A stretch of 64,000 nt of DNA from Paralichthys olivaceus (taxonomy: Eukaryota; Chordata; Actinopteri; Pleuronectiformes; Paralichthyidae). A program made the translations under genes and the position numbers. Location of the stretch: the NCBI RefSeq assembly GCF_024713975.1, contig NC_091100.1:19758501-19822500 (forward strand), given 5' to 3'. How positions within the stretch are numbered: position 1 is the stretch's first letter; each line of letters starts with the position of its first letter. Shown here piece by piece: positions 22,310 to 35,500 of this stretch. Below the pieces are notes generated by a model. It was not told where the DNA came from and searched no databases. It saw only the letters and a program-made list of their open reading frames with translations.

Positions 22310-23538
22310 TCCCTTTGTCCAGTTCGGGGTCGCGGGTGCCATAAACCCCGGGGATGATGTGGGGGTGCTGCTGTTGAATTGATTATAGCTGCTCTCTCGG
22401 TATTGGCCAGTTCTGGGGGGGGGGGACAACCGGCACATCGCCGCGGCGCATGAATGCAGCGCGGTCAAAAGTCACGCAGAGGTTGCGGGGGGTCACATCC
22501 AATGAAAAGACGCGGGGAGGGGGAGATCTGCTCGGAGGCGCGACGGGACAAAGATGAGTCGCACGCTATTGAAAATGCGTCGCTTTACGTCTTCCCACCT
22601 GACCGCGGCATGTCTGAGCTCCGTGTGAACGCGGGACGGCGGTAAACTGAGCCACGTCTAGACGAGCAGGACGTAAACAACTTGTTTTGCAAGACGCGCT
22701 GCGACACGCCTAGTGTTTGGTTTTCACGCCCTCCTCCGCGCGCTGTAAAAAAAAAAAAAAAAAGATAGCTTTCCTCCACAATTTAATGTTGCGCGCAAGG
22801 AATCCAGGACTTGCGCTGCGTAAAACATCCAGGACGCATCTGAAGTTATGACCGAGGATGGAGACATAAGCAGCAGCGACAGCAGCTCTCAGGGAGAGAA
22901 CAGCACATTACCTTATTTATGAATGGCACCTCCATAAATTCTGTCTGGACGCGTTTAACGTTGGATTTCTCACCGGAATGTTTTGGCTCCGTGCGCACGG
23001 TTGTTGGGACAGCTTGCCACCGCGGCCCCACGCCTCCTTTGATGTTTTTACAATGTTTGTCCAGTTGCTTAGCGCACGGTGCTGCTTCATAAAAGTTTCA
23101 GACACCGGACGACCGTGGGGGCGGTCAGAGGGGGCTGCCCTTTCCACCTCCATTCACACCCTGAAAGGCTGATGTTGCGTCTTTCTCTCACATTGTGCTG
23201 CTCCGCTCGCGTCTTCTTGCTGGATTTTGGGGGGATTCGTCCTGAATGAGATTCTGTGTATTGTTGCGAGAGTTTTGTTTTGAATGTGAAGGCGGATATT
23301 TCACGCAGCCCAGTTACCTTTTTATACTTAACCCAGGATTTATACTTTGTTCTTTAAATGTCCAGCGCATGGGAACTCGTTCTGATCGTAAGGAATGGAT
23401 CAACCCTCCTGTCTTGCTTAATTTTTACGCACAAAACGGATGGCCACATTTGAAAACCGTCAATAGTCCTCTTCCTTTTTTGAAGACCTAAAGGAGGTAT
23501 GGAATTACTGGGTGCGAGACTCATGCAAAAGGGCAAAG
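22310..23538 (+). promoter_or_regulatory. CpG-rich promoter and 5' leader of wfikkn1
   Basis: GC and CpG content rise sharply here compared with flanking DNA (for example around 22430-22740 and 22980-23130) and fall again after the coding start. This is the pattern of a vertebrate CpG-island promoter. A poly-A run lies at 22746-22762. No coding frame in the region resembles a protein. The start of transcription is not determined. Confidence 0.5.
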
Positions 23539-25422
23539 ATGTATAAAATTCCTCTGCAGCTTCTGGAGGATAGACGTCCAAAGGAAACGCATTGTCATAA
23601 TGCACACAACTCAAACAGCCGAGGATTAGGATGGATTTGTGCGTATTTGTTGATGCTCCTGCTTTGCGAACTACCCGACCTCTCTTTGTGCGCAAGTGTG
23701 GCAGAAGCCAAAGTTGAACATGAGGGACTTTGTCCCAACAAGCTGAACTCTAATCTCTGGGTTGATGCGCAAAGCACCTGCGAGAGGGAATGCAATGTGG
23801 ATGAGGTGACAGTGTTTTAAGAATAATAGTTTGATTCCGACGATTTTGTGTATTTGTATATTATAATGAACTCAGAAGTTGTGTTTTTCCCATTGTGTGT
23901 GCAGGACTGTGCTGACTTTGAGAAATGCTGCACCAATGTATGTGGCCTCTACAGCTGTGTGTCTGCCCGTTTCTCTGATGGCACCTCTGCTCAGCCAGAT
24001 GGACAGGGTGGAGGAGAAGGAGGTGATAACCAAAACTCTACCGCAACCTGTGAGGGCTTTATCTGCAGCCAGCAAGGAGCAACTTGTGACATTTGGGATG
24101 GGCAGCCCATCTGCAAGTGCCAGGACCGGTGTGAGAAAGAGCCCAATTTCACCTGTGCGTCAGATGGACTCACCTACTTCAACCGCTGCTACATGGATGC
24201 AGAGGCCTGTGTCCGCGGGGTGACTCTGACTGTGGTCGCCTGCCGTTTCTACCTAGCCGGGCCCCACAGCAGTCCTCCGCCTCAGGACACCACTGTTAAT
24301 CCCACCCCTACATCCTCCCAGGAGGACCCTCTGCCCCCCACTCTGTACTCCAACCCTCACCATCAATCCATTTATGTCGGAGGCACAGTCAGCTTCCACT
24401 GCGACGTCACCGGAGTCCCCAAACCTGATGTAACATGGGAGAAACAGAGTGATCGACGAGAACGGCTGGTCATGAGGCCTGACCAGATGTACGGCAACGT
24501 GGTTATCACCAACATCGGACAGCTAGTCATTTACAACGCCCAGGTGTGGGACACAGGTATCTACACCTGCATCGCACGGAATTCGGCAGGAGTTCTTCGT
24601 GCAAACTTCCCTCTCTCTGTCATTCGCCAAGGTGATGATGATTTCTTTGAGGATCCTGAGATGCCCATGGGGAGACCATTCTCACCAGCAGACTGTCTGG
24701 CTGAAGTAGATCTGAGGGTGTGCAGTGGTGAGCGGCACGTGGACTGGTATTATGATAGCAAGCTGGGCTCCTGTATGGCATTCAGCAACGGTGGGTGTGA
24801 CGACAGCCGCAACCGCTTTGAGACCTACGAGGAGTGCAAGGCCTCCTGTCAGAGAGAGGGGATGGGCATCTGCTCCCTACCTGCCGTTCAGGGCCCCTGC
24901 AAATCTTGGGAGGCACGTTGGGCCTGGAATTCGGTCATGAAACAGTGCCAAGCCTTCGCCTATGGCGGCTGCCATGGGAATGCCAACAACTTCCGCACCA
25001 AAAAGGAGTGTGAAGCGAACTGCCCACAACCAAAAAGGAAACCTTGTAAGACCTGTCGGGTGAAGGGGAAAATGGTGCCCAGCTTATGCCGCAGTGACTT
25101 TGCCATCGTAGGCCGGCTGACAGAGCTGGTGGAGGATCTGGACTCTGGGTTAGCCCGCTTCAGCTTGGATGAGGTCCTGAGAGACGAAAAAATGGGATTG
25201 ACTTTCTTCAACACCAAACACCTTGAGGTGACGATCGCCAAGATAGACTGGAGCTGTCCCTGCCCAAACATCACTATGGAGGAAAACCCACTGCTGGTGA
25301 TGGGGGTGGTGCAGGACGGCATCGCCATCATCCAATCAGACAGCTACGTCAGAGCCATAACTGAACGCAGACTCAAGAAGCTACGTGAGGTTTTGGGCAA
25401 AAAGACCTGCGGGTCATCGTAG
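23539..25422 (+). CDS. wfikkn1: WFIKKN1, secreted multi-domain protease-inhibitor-like protein that binds myostatin/GDF11
   Basis: Two exons, 23539-23805 and 23905-25422, phase 0 junction, 594 aa. The protein has a signal-type hydrophobic stretch, then a WAP domain split by the intron (LCPNKLNSNLWVDAQSTC / DCADFEKCCTNVCG). A follistatin/Kazal module follows at about 138-191 (CDIWDGQPICKCQDRC, FTCASDGLTYFNRC), an Ig domain at about 232-330, two Kunitz domains at about 352-405 and 412-462, and a C-terminal NTR domain at about 470-594 (CRSDFAIVGRLTEL). WFIKKN proteins bind GDF8/GDF11 and their propeptides outside the cell. NVCGLYSC, RPDQMYGNVV and SDFAIVGRLTE match WFIKKN1 rather than WFIKKN2, as does the location next to rab40c. 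The only in-frame ATG after an upstream stop leaves about 30 residues before the hydrophobic core, unusually long for a signal peptide. Confidence 0.95.
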
Positions 25423-26182
25423 AAGTCCACAGACGTGGCCTTGTTTATCCACAGAGTGTCTGTGGTTTACTTTTAGCACTCAAGATAAACATTTTCCCTT
25501 TAAATCAAAGGCAAAAATATGTTTATTACTGTATGTTAATGTAGGTTTGAGAGATCAACACAGGTTGTACAACATTCCAGATGTGTTTGAGATGTGTTGT
25601 GCGTCAATTTATATAAATGGTCCCTTTTAAAATGAGTTTTAATACAGATGTTTTGTTTTCATGTTTTTTCTGTTTGTGTTTTACAAAAATGACTTGCTTG
25701 CGATGCTAAAAATAGACTCCTACAACATATTACCTCTATATTTAGTTTTTCTATTATTGTATTTTGTTTATTTTGTAATGGACCTTTTTATTTAGTCATT
25801 TACATGTGTGTTTTTATATAGATTCTCTTGTGTTGATGTGTAACACAGTCAAGATCTGATTACATCTCTTTGCAAAGCACTTCTGCTAACGTAGTCAGTT
25901 ATACCAACTGAACTAAGGTATTAAAAAATAATAGGTGGCTGTCTAAAGTTAAATGTAGTACACAACCAACATGTCTGTGAGCCTTAATAATTTTATTTCG
26001 AGTGTGCAATATAGTGTGCCATTGGTTAGAGGGTGACCGTGCAGATCAAATAATGTCCATGTGTATTAGAATATAGGGAAACATGATTCATTTACAGTTT
26101 CTGGAAACGTGGGAAATGTATCTGAGCTTCAAGTGTAAGTTAAGGCGCTTTGATCATTCCAGGAAATGAACGACGGGACACT
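25423..26182. other. Shared 3' region between convergent wfikkn1 and mettl26
   Basis: AT-rich with no coding frame. ATTAAA at 25920-25925 (plus) could end wfikkn1, and AATAAA on the minus strand at 25992-25997 could end mettl26. If both are used, the two transcripts nearly meet or overlap slightly. Confidence 0.35.
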
Positions 26183-28231
<2,049 letters not shown>

Positions 28232-28354
28232 CGTGCCTAGCCCGGAGGACAGCTGTCGAGTGAACCGGTACAGTTTGTGTGGAGCACCGGAGCACAGACT
28301 GGTCCCGATGAGTCCAGACTGAGACAACACAAAACAATGCACTTTCGGATTGAC

Positions 28355-28412
28355 TCACGTGACCCCATTCGCAGCCAATAGGGAGAGTGGGCTGGCGCAA
28401 GTGCACTTCCGG
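28355..28412 (-). promoter_or_regulatory. mettl26 promoter cluster: E-box, CCAAT box and ETS site
   Basis: Upstream of the mettl26 start are TCACGTGA (28355-28362, palindromic E-box), a CCAAT box (28375-28379) and ACTTCCGG (28405-28412, an ETS site read as CCGGAAGT on the gene strand). The cluster, 120-180 bases upstream of the ATG at 28231 and beside a CpG-rich first exon, looks like a TATA-less housekeeping promoter. Function is inferred. Confidence 0.5.
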
Positions 28413-28414
28413 CA

Positions 28415-28480
28415 TAAAATACAACAAATACAACTTTATTAACCCAGAAGGTAATTAAAACAATAATATATATAAAAAAA
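28415..28480 (-). repeat. Retroposon-like 3' tail, minus strand, just upstream of the mettl26 promoter
   Basis: Read on the minus strand, the segment gives AATTACCTTCTGGGTTAATAAAG, the same type of tail as at 18478. It borders the ETS site of the mettl26 promoter. Confidence 0.4.
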
Positions 28481-28649
28481 ACACAGATATGCGCTGACAA
28501 ATATCCAGTACAGTACAACACAAAACAGGAGCTATATACACATATATTATAAACTAGAATTACTGCACTGCAATTGTATGACTCCTCCAACAATCTCTTT
28601 TTATACTTCCACTTTTAGAAGAGCTCAGTGTAACCTTTACCTTTGACAA

Positions 28650-28975
28650 CTAAACATAATCACTTTATCTTTGAGTCAAAGTGACAACTGAACTAAAGTT
28701 GAAGAAATTCCCTCCAGCAGACTCACATTCAAGAAGCCACCGTGACCTTTGACCAAGGAAATCGAGTCAGTTTATCAGTAAGTCCAAGTGATTTGTACCA
28801 GATGTAATGAAATTCCTAACATGTCACATTCACAGTGACATGAGGCCACTCTGATCTTGACCTTTGACCTCCAGGCACCAAAATCTAATCAGTTCATCTC
28901 TGATGATGTCCCTCAAGCTGGACTGACAGACAGACAGATGGACAGACGGCCAACCCGAAAACATTTTCTCACAGA
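28650..28975 (+). repeat. Teleost interspersed repeat between mettl26 and the CCDC88 gene
   Basis: It contains GACCTTTGACC, CACCAAAATCTAATCAGTTC, a short GACAGACAGACAGATGGACAG run and CAACCCGAAAACAT in the order seen in a widespread fish repeat. Boundaries are approximate. Confidence 0.5.
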
Positions 28976-29550
28976 TGCATAAAAACTATGTGTTTAAATG
29001 ATATTTATTTATATAATAATAATAATAATATTGATTAAATATGTGTGTATTATAAATACATACAGAACATGTGGCAGATGGGTAAAAGATTGACCACGCA
29101 AATGTATATTTTACACAGAGGGTTTATTTAAGGGAAAATAGCATTAAGGAACACATCCTTTGTTTTGTTTTTGTTTAAATACAAGATTTACACATTTCCC
29201 CTCAGGCTTACAATTCAGATCTAAGGGACACAAAGCAACTGAAAATAAGTTAAAGGTTCTGATGGGCATAAATAAAGACAGCAGACTTAAACAAAACCTT
29301 TTGGCAAACACAACTACACAGGACACAGGATTGTCAGTAAAGAGTCTCACCAGAGTAATTATTCAAGGGCAAAACAGAATATCTCTTATTTTAGTTTATA
29401 ATGGAGAAGATGTGCAAATAGAAACACAATACTGTGAACTGCTGAGAAGTATTTCACTCAGATGTACTGTACAACTTATGTAAAGTAAAACATGGTGGTA
29501 TTACTAAAGTAGTGTGATAGAAATCTGAAACAAAGACATCTAAACACTTT

Positions 29551-29556
29551 TTTATT
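29551..29556 (-). terminator. Candidate polyadenylation signal of the CCDC88 gene
   Basis: AATAAA on the minus strand, about 155 bases after the stop codon at 29711-29713. Confidence 0.45.
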
Positions 29557-29710
29557 CAACACAACAATTAAGATAACTAAACTCAGTCAGTTGAATACAA
29601 TTCCTTTACAATGACTTATATTGTGTGCTTCGGTCGATGTGATGAAATGGGCCCTTGCAGCCACCTGCTCTACATCAATGACACAACATTCAATGGTGTG
29701 ATAGCTTCCT

Positions 29711-32495
29711 TCATGCGATTGTGAGCGGTTTGTCCTCTTCCATCCCAGCAGCCTGTTCTGCATTGTGGCTCTGCTCTTTTTCAACACTGAGCTGTGTCTG
29801 TGGTTTGTTGTGAGATGACTCCTGGCTCTCGCCTGGACAGTTCCGCACCAGAGATGGACTCAGACAGAGGAAGGACTGGTTGTCATGCGCATCCAGACCG
29901 GTCGTAGTCGTGACCACAGAATCGCTGAAGATGGTGTTGGAGAAGACAGAGTTGAACGTGAACGAGGAGCCAAGAAGTGACTCCTGCACTGGGGATTTGG
30001 GGCAGTCAACGACAAGCGCTGGGTCTCTGGGAGGTTTAAGAGGAGGAACTGGCTCAGATTCACTGTTTTTAGAGTCAGAGTGTGGTTGTCTATTTTTACT
30101 TGATGTTTCCTCTTGATTATTGCTCTCATCTAAAGCCTGGGCTTGGAGCGCGTTAGTCTTGATTGTCACCCTGGAGTCGCTGTTGACGCTGGAGCGTCGG
30201 GATGAGCCCTCTGCCGTGGATATTACACTGCTGGCCCGAGGGAGACTTTTAGGCGACTTAGGCCCTTTCAGCCGCCCCTCTTTCCCCAGAGGTGTGGAGA
30301 AGCAGTTGAGGCATCCAGACATCGAGGACGCCTTTCCCTGAACATACAACACTGTGATTGGTGAACAAGCTACGGCTCGGGTGGTGTCAACTTTGCTTGA
30401 GCTGGATTTAGAAATCATCCCACTGAACCCTGTGTTCATTTTGACTGTGCCCACTGAATCTGATGAGCGACGAATCACTTTTCCTCTTGACCCCTTCCGG
30501 ATGCTCTTTGTGCCCCTGGTGAGCCAGAAGTCCTGTGAGAGCCCAACATCTTTCTGTCTCGGTGTAGCCTGGAGATCTGAACTCTGACTGCTGGTAATGG
30601 GCATGGTAGAAGCTTTGCCTTTGTGTTGGGGGGTGGAGGTATCGCTGGGTGGCTGGTAGGAGGAGGATGAACGGCGTGATGGGGCCTGCTGGATAGGGCT
30701 GCTGCCGTTTGACCACGGCTCATTCTCAAGACTCAGGCTGAATTCACCGCTGCTCTCACTGTGGGCTCGACTCTGGGCGCCATGCAGAGCTGGAAGCAGA
30801 GGACGAGGCTTTTGAAAGAGCCACAGTACAGTATATACCAATACCACATTTTCACTTCATGTCAACATCTGTCAATTGCATCACACACAGTATTATTAAT
30901 GACCAATGAGGGGCAGCAGAGTCAAGCCTTGCATTAGCAGTTGTCGGCCTCTGTGCCGAGCAAAGAGATTAATATAAAACAAGGTCATGATTGCGATTTG
31001 ATGGATTTACTCTAATTCCTGAGCTGGTATACATCTGTATGCTGGCTGAATCCTCTAAATGAGAGTCCACAGGGCTTTACCGTGATTCTGCAGCTCATCG
31101 TTGTCCTCAAATCCAAGTGGCACGGCGCTATCATTTGAATCCTTGTCTGCGGGGCAAAAATATGTGATCACTGAATGGATCTAAATGATGCTTCAACATT
31201 TTAAATGAAAAAAAAAGCACATGAAAAGAACTGCATTTGCTCTCCTCCCCTCTGCACTTTGCTCTAACATCGAACTAATGGAGATGACACCAAACAAAAC
31301 AGTGGTTCATGGATGCCTCTACCTGTCTCCCAAAGCTCGGAAACATCCCGGACAGTGTCTTTGGTGCTGTGGAGACGGCCCGACGATGGTGGAGTGGTGG
31401 GATGGTGAATATGGAGAATGGACAAGATGGAGGTGGTGAGGGATGAGGTCAGTGAATCCTTCCTGTCCCGCTCCACATCAGCCGCTGACCCTCCCAGCTG
31501 CTTTGAGCCGTCTACCCACGAGGCTTTGGGAGAGGCCAGGCTGCTCAGGGCTGTATTGTTGGAGTGAGGAGTGGAAGAAGTGGTGAGGTGGATGAGGGAG
31601 GTGGTTGTCAGGTGAACAGGTCATGGAAGCTTTAGTATAAAGATGTCCTGCTTTCTCCACAGACATTGCAATAATCTAAAATTCTTGTTACATCTGCCAA
31701 TGAGGTTGTTTATGTGTCTGTTAGTTGGCAGGATTATGCAATAATTACTCAACATTCTATTACAAAAGTTGGTATAATGATGGTATGGGTCTGGAAAGAA
31801 TCTATTCCGTTTTAGTGCAGATCAAGATCAGGGGCTAATCCAAGATTTTTTTTTAACTTTCCTTAACATTTTTCTTGAGTGTGCACAATTTGATGCAGAT
31901 CCTGATAAAAACTGGATGTAGTGAATCTAAATGTGGTTTTATAAGGAGACTGTTGGGCCTTGGCAGAGGTATATGCTTTCTTGCAGTTCCAGTGTTCTCC
32001 TGCAATGCAGTGTTTCTTCGACCTCCATTGTTCCAATAAAATATCCACATCTTTAGTAGATAGAGTCAGAGCTACAGGCTTACAAATGTGATACTTAATT
32101 CTATAACATCAGAAAAATGTTTTCAGTTAGTGTGGGGAAATGAGGTTGTATGGATGGACACATTATTAACACATGACCTCTGATTTAAACCTTGCCGATA
32201 ATCCAACTTAAGCCAGTGTTACGTTAGCAGCAGTATGCCATGTGATGGATGGAAACAAATGGAGCATAGACTCTGCAGTATAATGAAGTTAGAGGCTAAA
32301 TAAAAGGCTACAGACACTCGACCACAGTCTTTCTTACACATGGATCGACGGAAGATGGACTTGACTTTGTCTCTGTCCTTCAGCCTGTTCCTCATACGGG
32401 GAAACATTTTCACTGTGGCTTTTTTTTCATGGCAACAAACGGGCCACATGAACGGCAGGCAGAGAAGATGGGAGGGAGGTGATGGATGGGAGCCC

Positions 32496-32534
<39 letters not shown>

Positions 32535-35500
32535 AGTATGGGTAAGTTTGGGAGGGAAAAGACAAGGGATGGGAGGAATAAGGACGTATGGAGGGGTGTG
32601 AAGAAATACACAAAGACAAGTGAAAGACACAGGGAAGACGTTACTGCTGAGGAAAGTTTACACACATCATGCATCAGGAAGAATGACAGTTTGGACATGA
32701 CACACAACATTTGTTTGCTTTTCAACACAATGAATACAATGCAACAACGACATGCTTTGCACACTGACCAGATCTTCACTTGGGACTAGCTTGGGATCTG
32801 ATTTGTGTGTATTGACGGAAAAAGTATTTTAAAGTGATGAATATAGTTTTTGCTGTTCATTTTTTAATCTTTTGTTTTAAGATATTCCAAAAAATGCATC
32901 AGCGCAAAAACAAATTGATTTAAATATACATTCATTAAAACAATTTTCATCTCACTGAAAAATGCGGTGTGGGGGGGTGTCTTGTCCAAACTCTTTGAAG
33001 ACAAGAGCTGGATCTTACATGAACATCCTCCTGAATCTTTGCTCCCAGGCTTGGATGATCTTACTCTGCGGTCTACTTCTGAAGCAGGGAAGGTGGGACT
33101 ACTCTGATGAGGTTGTTTCTGTCAAGTCATTGAGAGATGATCTGGGGACAGAAGGTCACACTTACTGTTACGTTGGGGGGAGATGGCTTCACCCGCTGAG
33201 GTGCAGGCCGAGCCGCCAGAGCCATCTGAGCTGAGGAAGGAGCTGCCGTCGTGACAGGACAGGTGTGGCTCAACAACACCCGAGTGTGTGGGCATGGGGG
33301 GCTGCTCTAGACAGTGTTCCCGGCTATTGGACTTCATCAGCTTCTTTAGTTTCAGAGTTATCCAGTTTCCACGTCTGCGGAGGAGCAGAGATACAAGAAG
33401 AATAATGAAGAGTGAGACACAGAGGACATGCACAGCAGGAGCCAGGCTGGTCCAAAGAGAGAAACTTCTGGGCTCAGATGCACAAGCACCATACAGAGGT
33501 GGATTATACCAATTGATCTGAATGTTGAGGGAGATTATTCATAGTCACAGTCAGTAAGTAGTTAGTCATCAGTAATAATGGTAAGTAAAAAATGTGGTCA
33601 ACAGTGTTACAGGAGACTTACCTGCGTGGGGGCGAAGGCTCATAAAACTTGTACCGGTCCATTATCTTTTCCTCCAGCTTCTCCTTCTGCCTCCTCAAAT
33701 CATTAAGCTTGTCACTGAACAGAAACATGCAGAGAGAGAAAATAGATAGATCATCAATCATAACTTTGGGCCTGCTGTTGTGGTATTTTTGTGTGTTTTT
33801 CTGCCTGCACGATGAGCTTTTTAACAAAATAACATGATGTGCTGTAAATGTCTACAATAGATCAGATAGTATTTACATTATCTTGTCACTTTGTTGGTAA
33901 TGATCTGCTTACATATACTGTCGCTCTTCAACATGAAACAGATCCTTGCTCTCCATTGTCTGCTCCAACAGTGTTTGATTCTGCAGCATCAATGTCTCGA
34001 TCTGACTGAGCAGGTGACGATTCTCTTCCTCCAGGTTTCCCTTTACCTGGCTCAGCAGCTGAACATCACACAGATAAACATGCACAAATGGAACAGGCAT
34101 ACAAAACACCCAGGATTATGGGATTAGGGGCAGTTTGCCAGCATGACTGGCTGCGTGTCTGTACCTCACACTGGTTGTTGAGTTTTGTGGAGGTGATGTC
34201 CAGCTGCTGAAACTCCTTCTTGAGCTTGGAGAAGTCGGCCTCCAGCCATGTGTGCTCCAGCTTGGCCTCGTTCAGCTGGCTCTTGAGCTGCTTGTGATCG
34301 GCTGTCAGCAGCTCGTTGTCGTTGAGAAGCTGACGGTACGTCTGGTTCAGCCTTGAAAACAAAGAAGAACGCTGATGAAAGACTGCATGTGCTTTTATCA
34401 GAGTGACGTGTAGGGGAGTGTCAACAAATGTGAAAGATGGTATGTTAGGTAAGGTGTCCTGAGCTGTGTCCCAATTCAGGGGCCAACCGGCCGAACTAAA
34501 ATGAGATCAACGTGAGGTCTGGTCTACAGGGGGCTTCCGTGATCAGCGTCCCCAGCTCGTCCAGCCCTCATTCCTGTTGCCCAGCAACAGAGCTGAAGTT
34601 GGACATGACAAGAAACATTTATTGACCCTTGTTTTTCCTAACATGTCTGATGCCCAAACTGTGGATGTCTCGTCACTTGCCAGTGCCATTATCTGTTGTT
34701 CATCACTGAAGTGCAATGATTCCTGGAATAAGTTTGGGGCCTGCAGGGGTCCACCTATTGGAGCCTATGTTTCTCAGGGATGAAAGGACACATTTGTCTC
34801 CACATTTCTCTGTCCCTTCAAGATGAGACAGTCTAGTCACGCCGCTGTAACTTGACTTCAAGTGCAGCCCCTGAATTGAGACACAGCTCAAGAGTTTGTG
34901 AAGTGTTCCTCCTCACCAGTCCTTCTCATCACGGAGCCTGCAACATTCAGCTGCAGTTGTCTTGTGCTGCTCCTTCTCAAGAGCTATCCTCATCTGCTCC
35001 TCCCTCAGGGCTTTCTCCATGTCTTCCAGCTTGGTTCTTTGTTGCAGCAGGCTATTGTGTCTAAATACACAATCAGTGCACACACACAACACACATATGA
35101 ATCACAAGAATCACACGGGTCTCTTACCCCACGGGTTGACAATTCATAGACAGTGCCTCTCCCCACCTGTCCTGCAGGGTGCGGTGCTCCAGCTCCAGTG
35201 TGCGGTGAGCATTTTTCAGGCAGCCGTGTTTGCCCATCAGTGCCTCGTACTCCATGGCTTGCCGCTCATGCAGAGCGGCCAGCCGCTCGTGATCTCGTAG
35301 TAGCTGCTCGTGAACACCCCGCTGCTCTTCGCGTTCCCGTATTGCACTGTCCCGTTCGCTTTCTGTCCCTGACTGCTGCTGCTGCAGCTGAGCATTCTGG
35401 GCCATGAGGGAGGCACTCTGCGAGTTCAGTGTAGATTTCTCCACCTGGAGCAGAAGGACGTAAAGTCGATCAGTAGTTAATGTTGCATGAATAACTTGAA

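Noticed and set aside
23512-23538. Upstream extension of wfikkn1 from a GTG codon
   Set aside because: A vertebrate start at GTG is unlikely; the first in-frame ATG is 23539.
32219-32779. 186-codon minus frame in CCDC88 intron 25 as a gene
   Set aside because: Most of it is Leu/Ser translation of the GA microsatellite. Only the small 32338-32407 segment has a plausible start, donor and phase.
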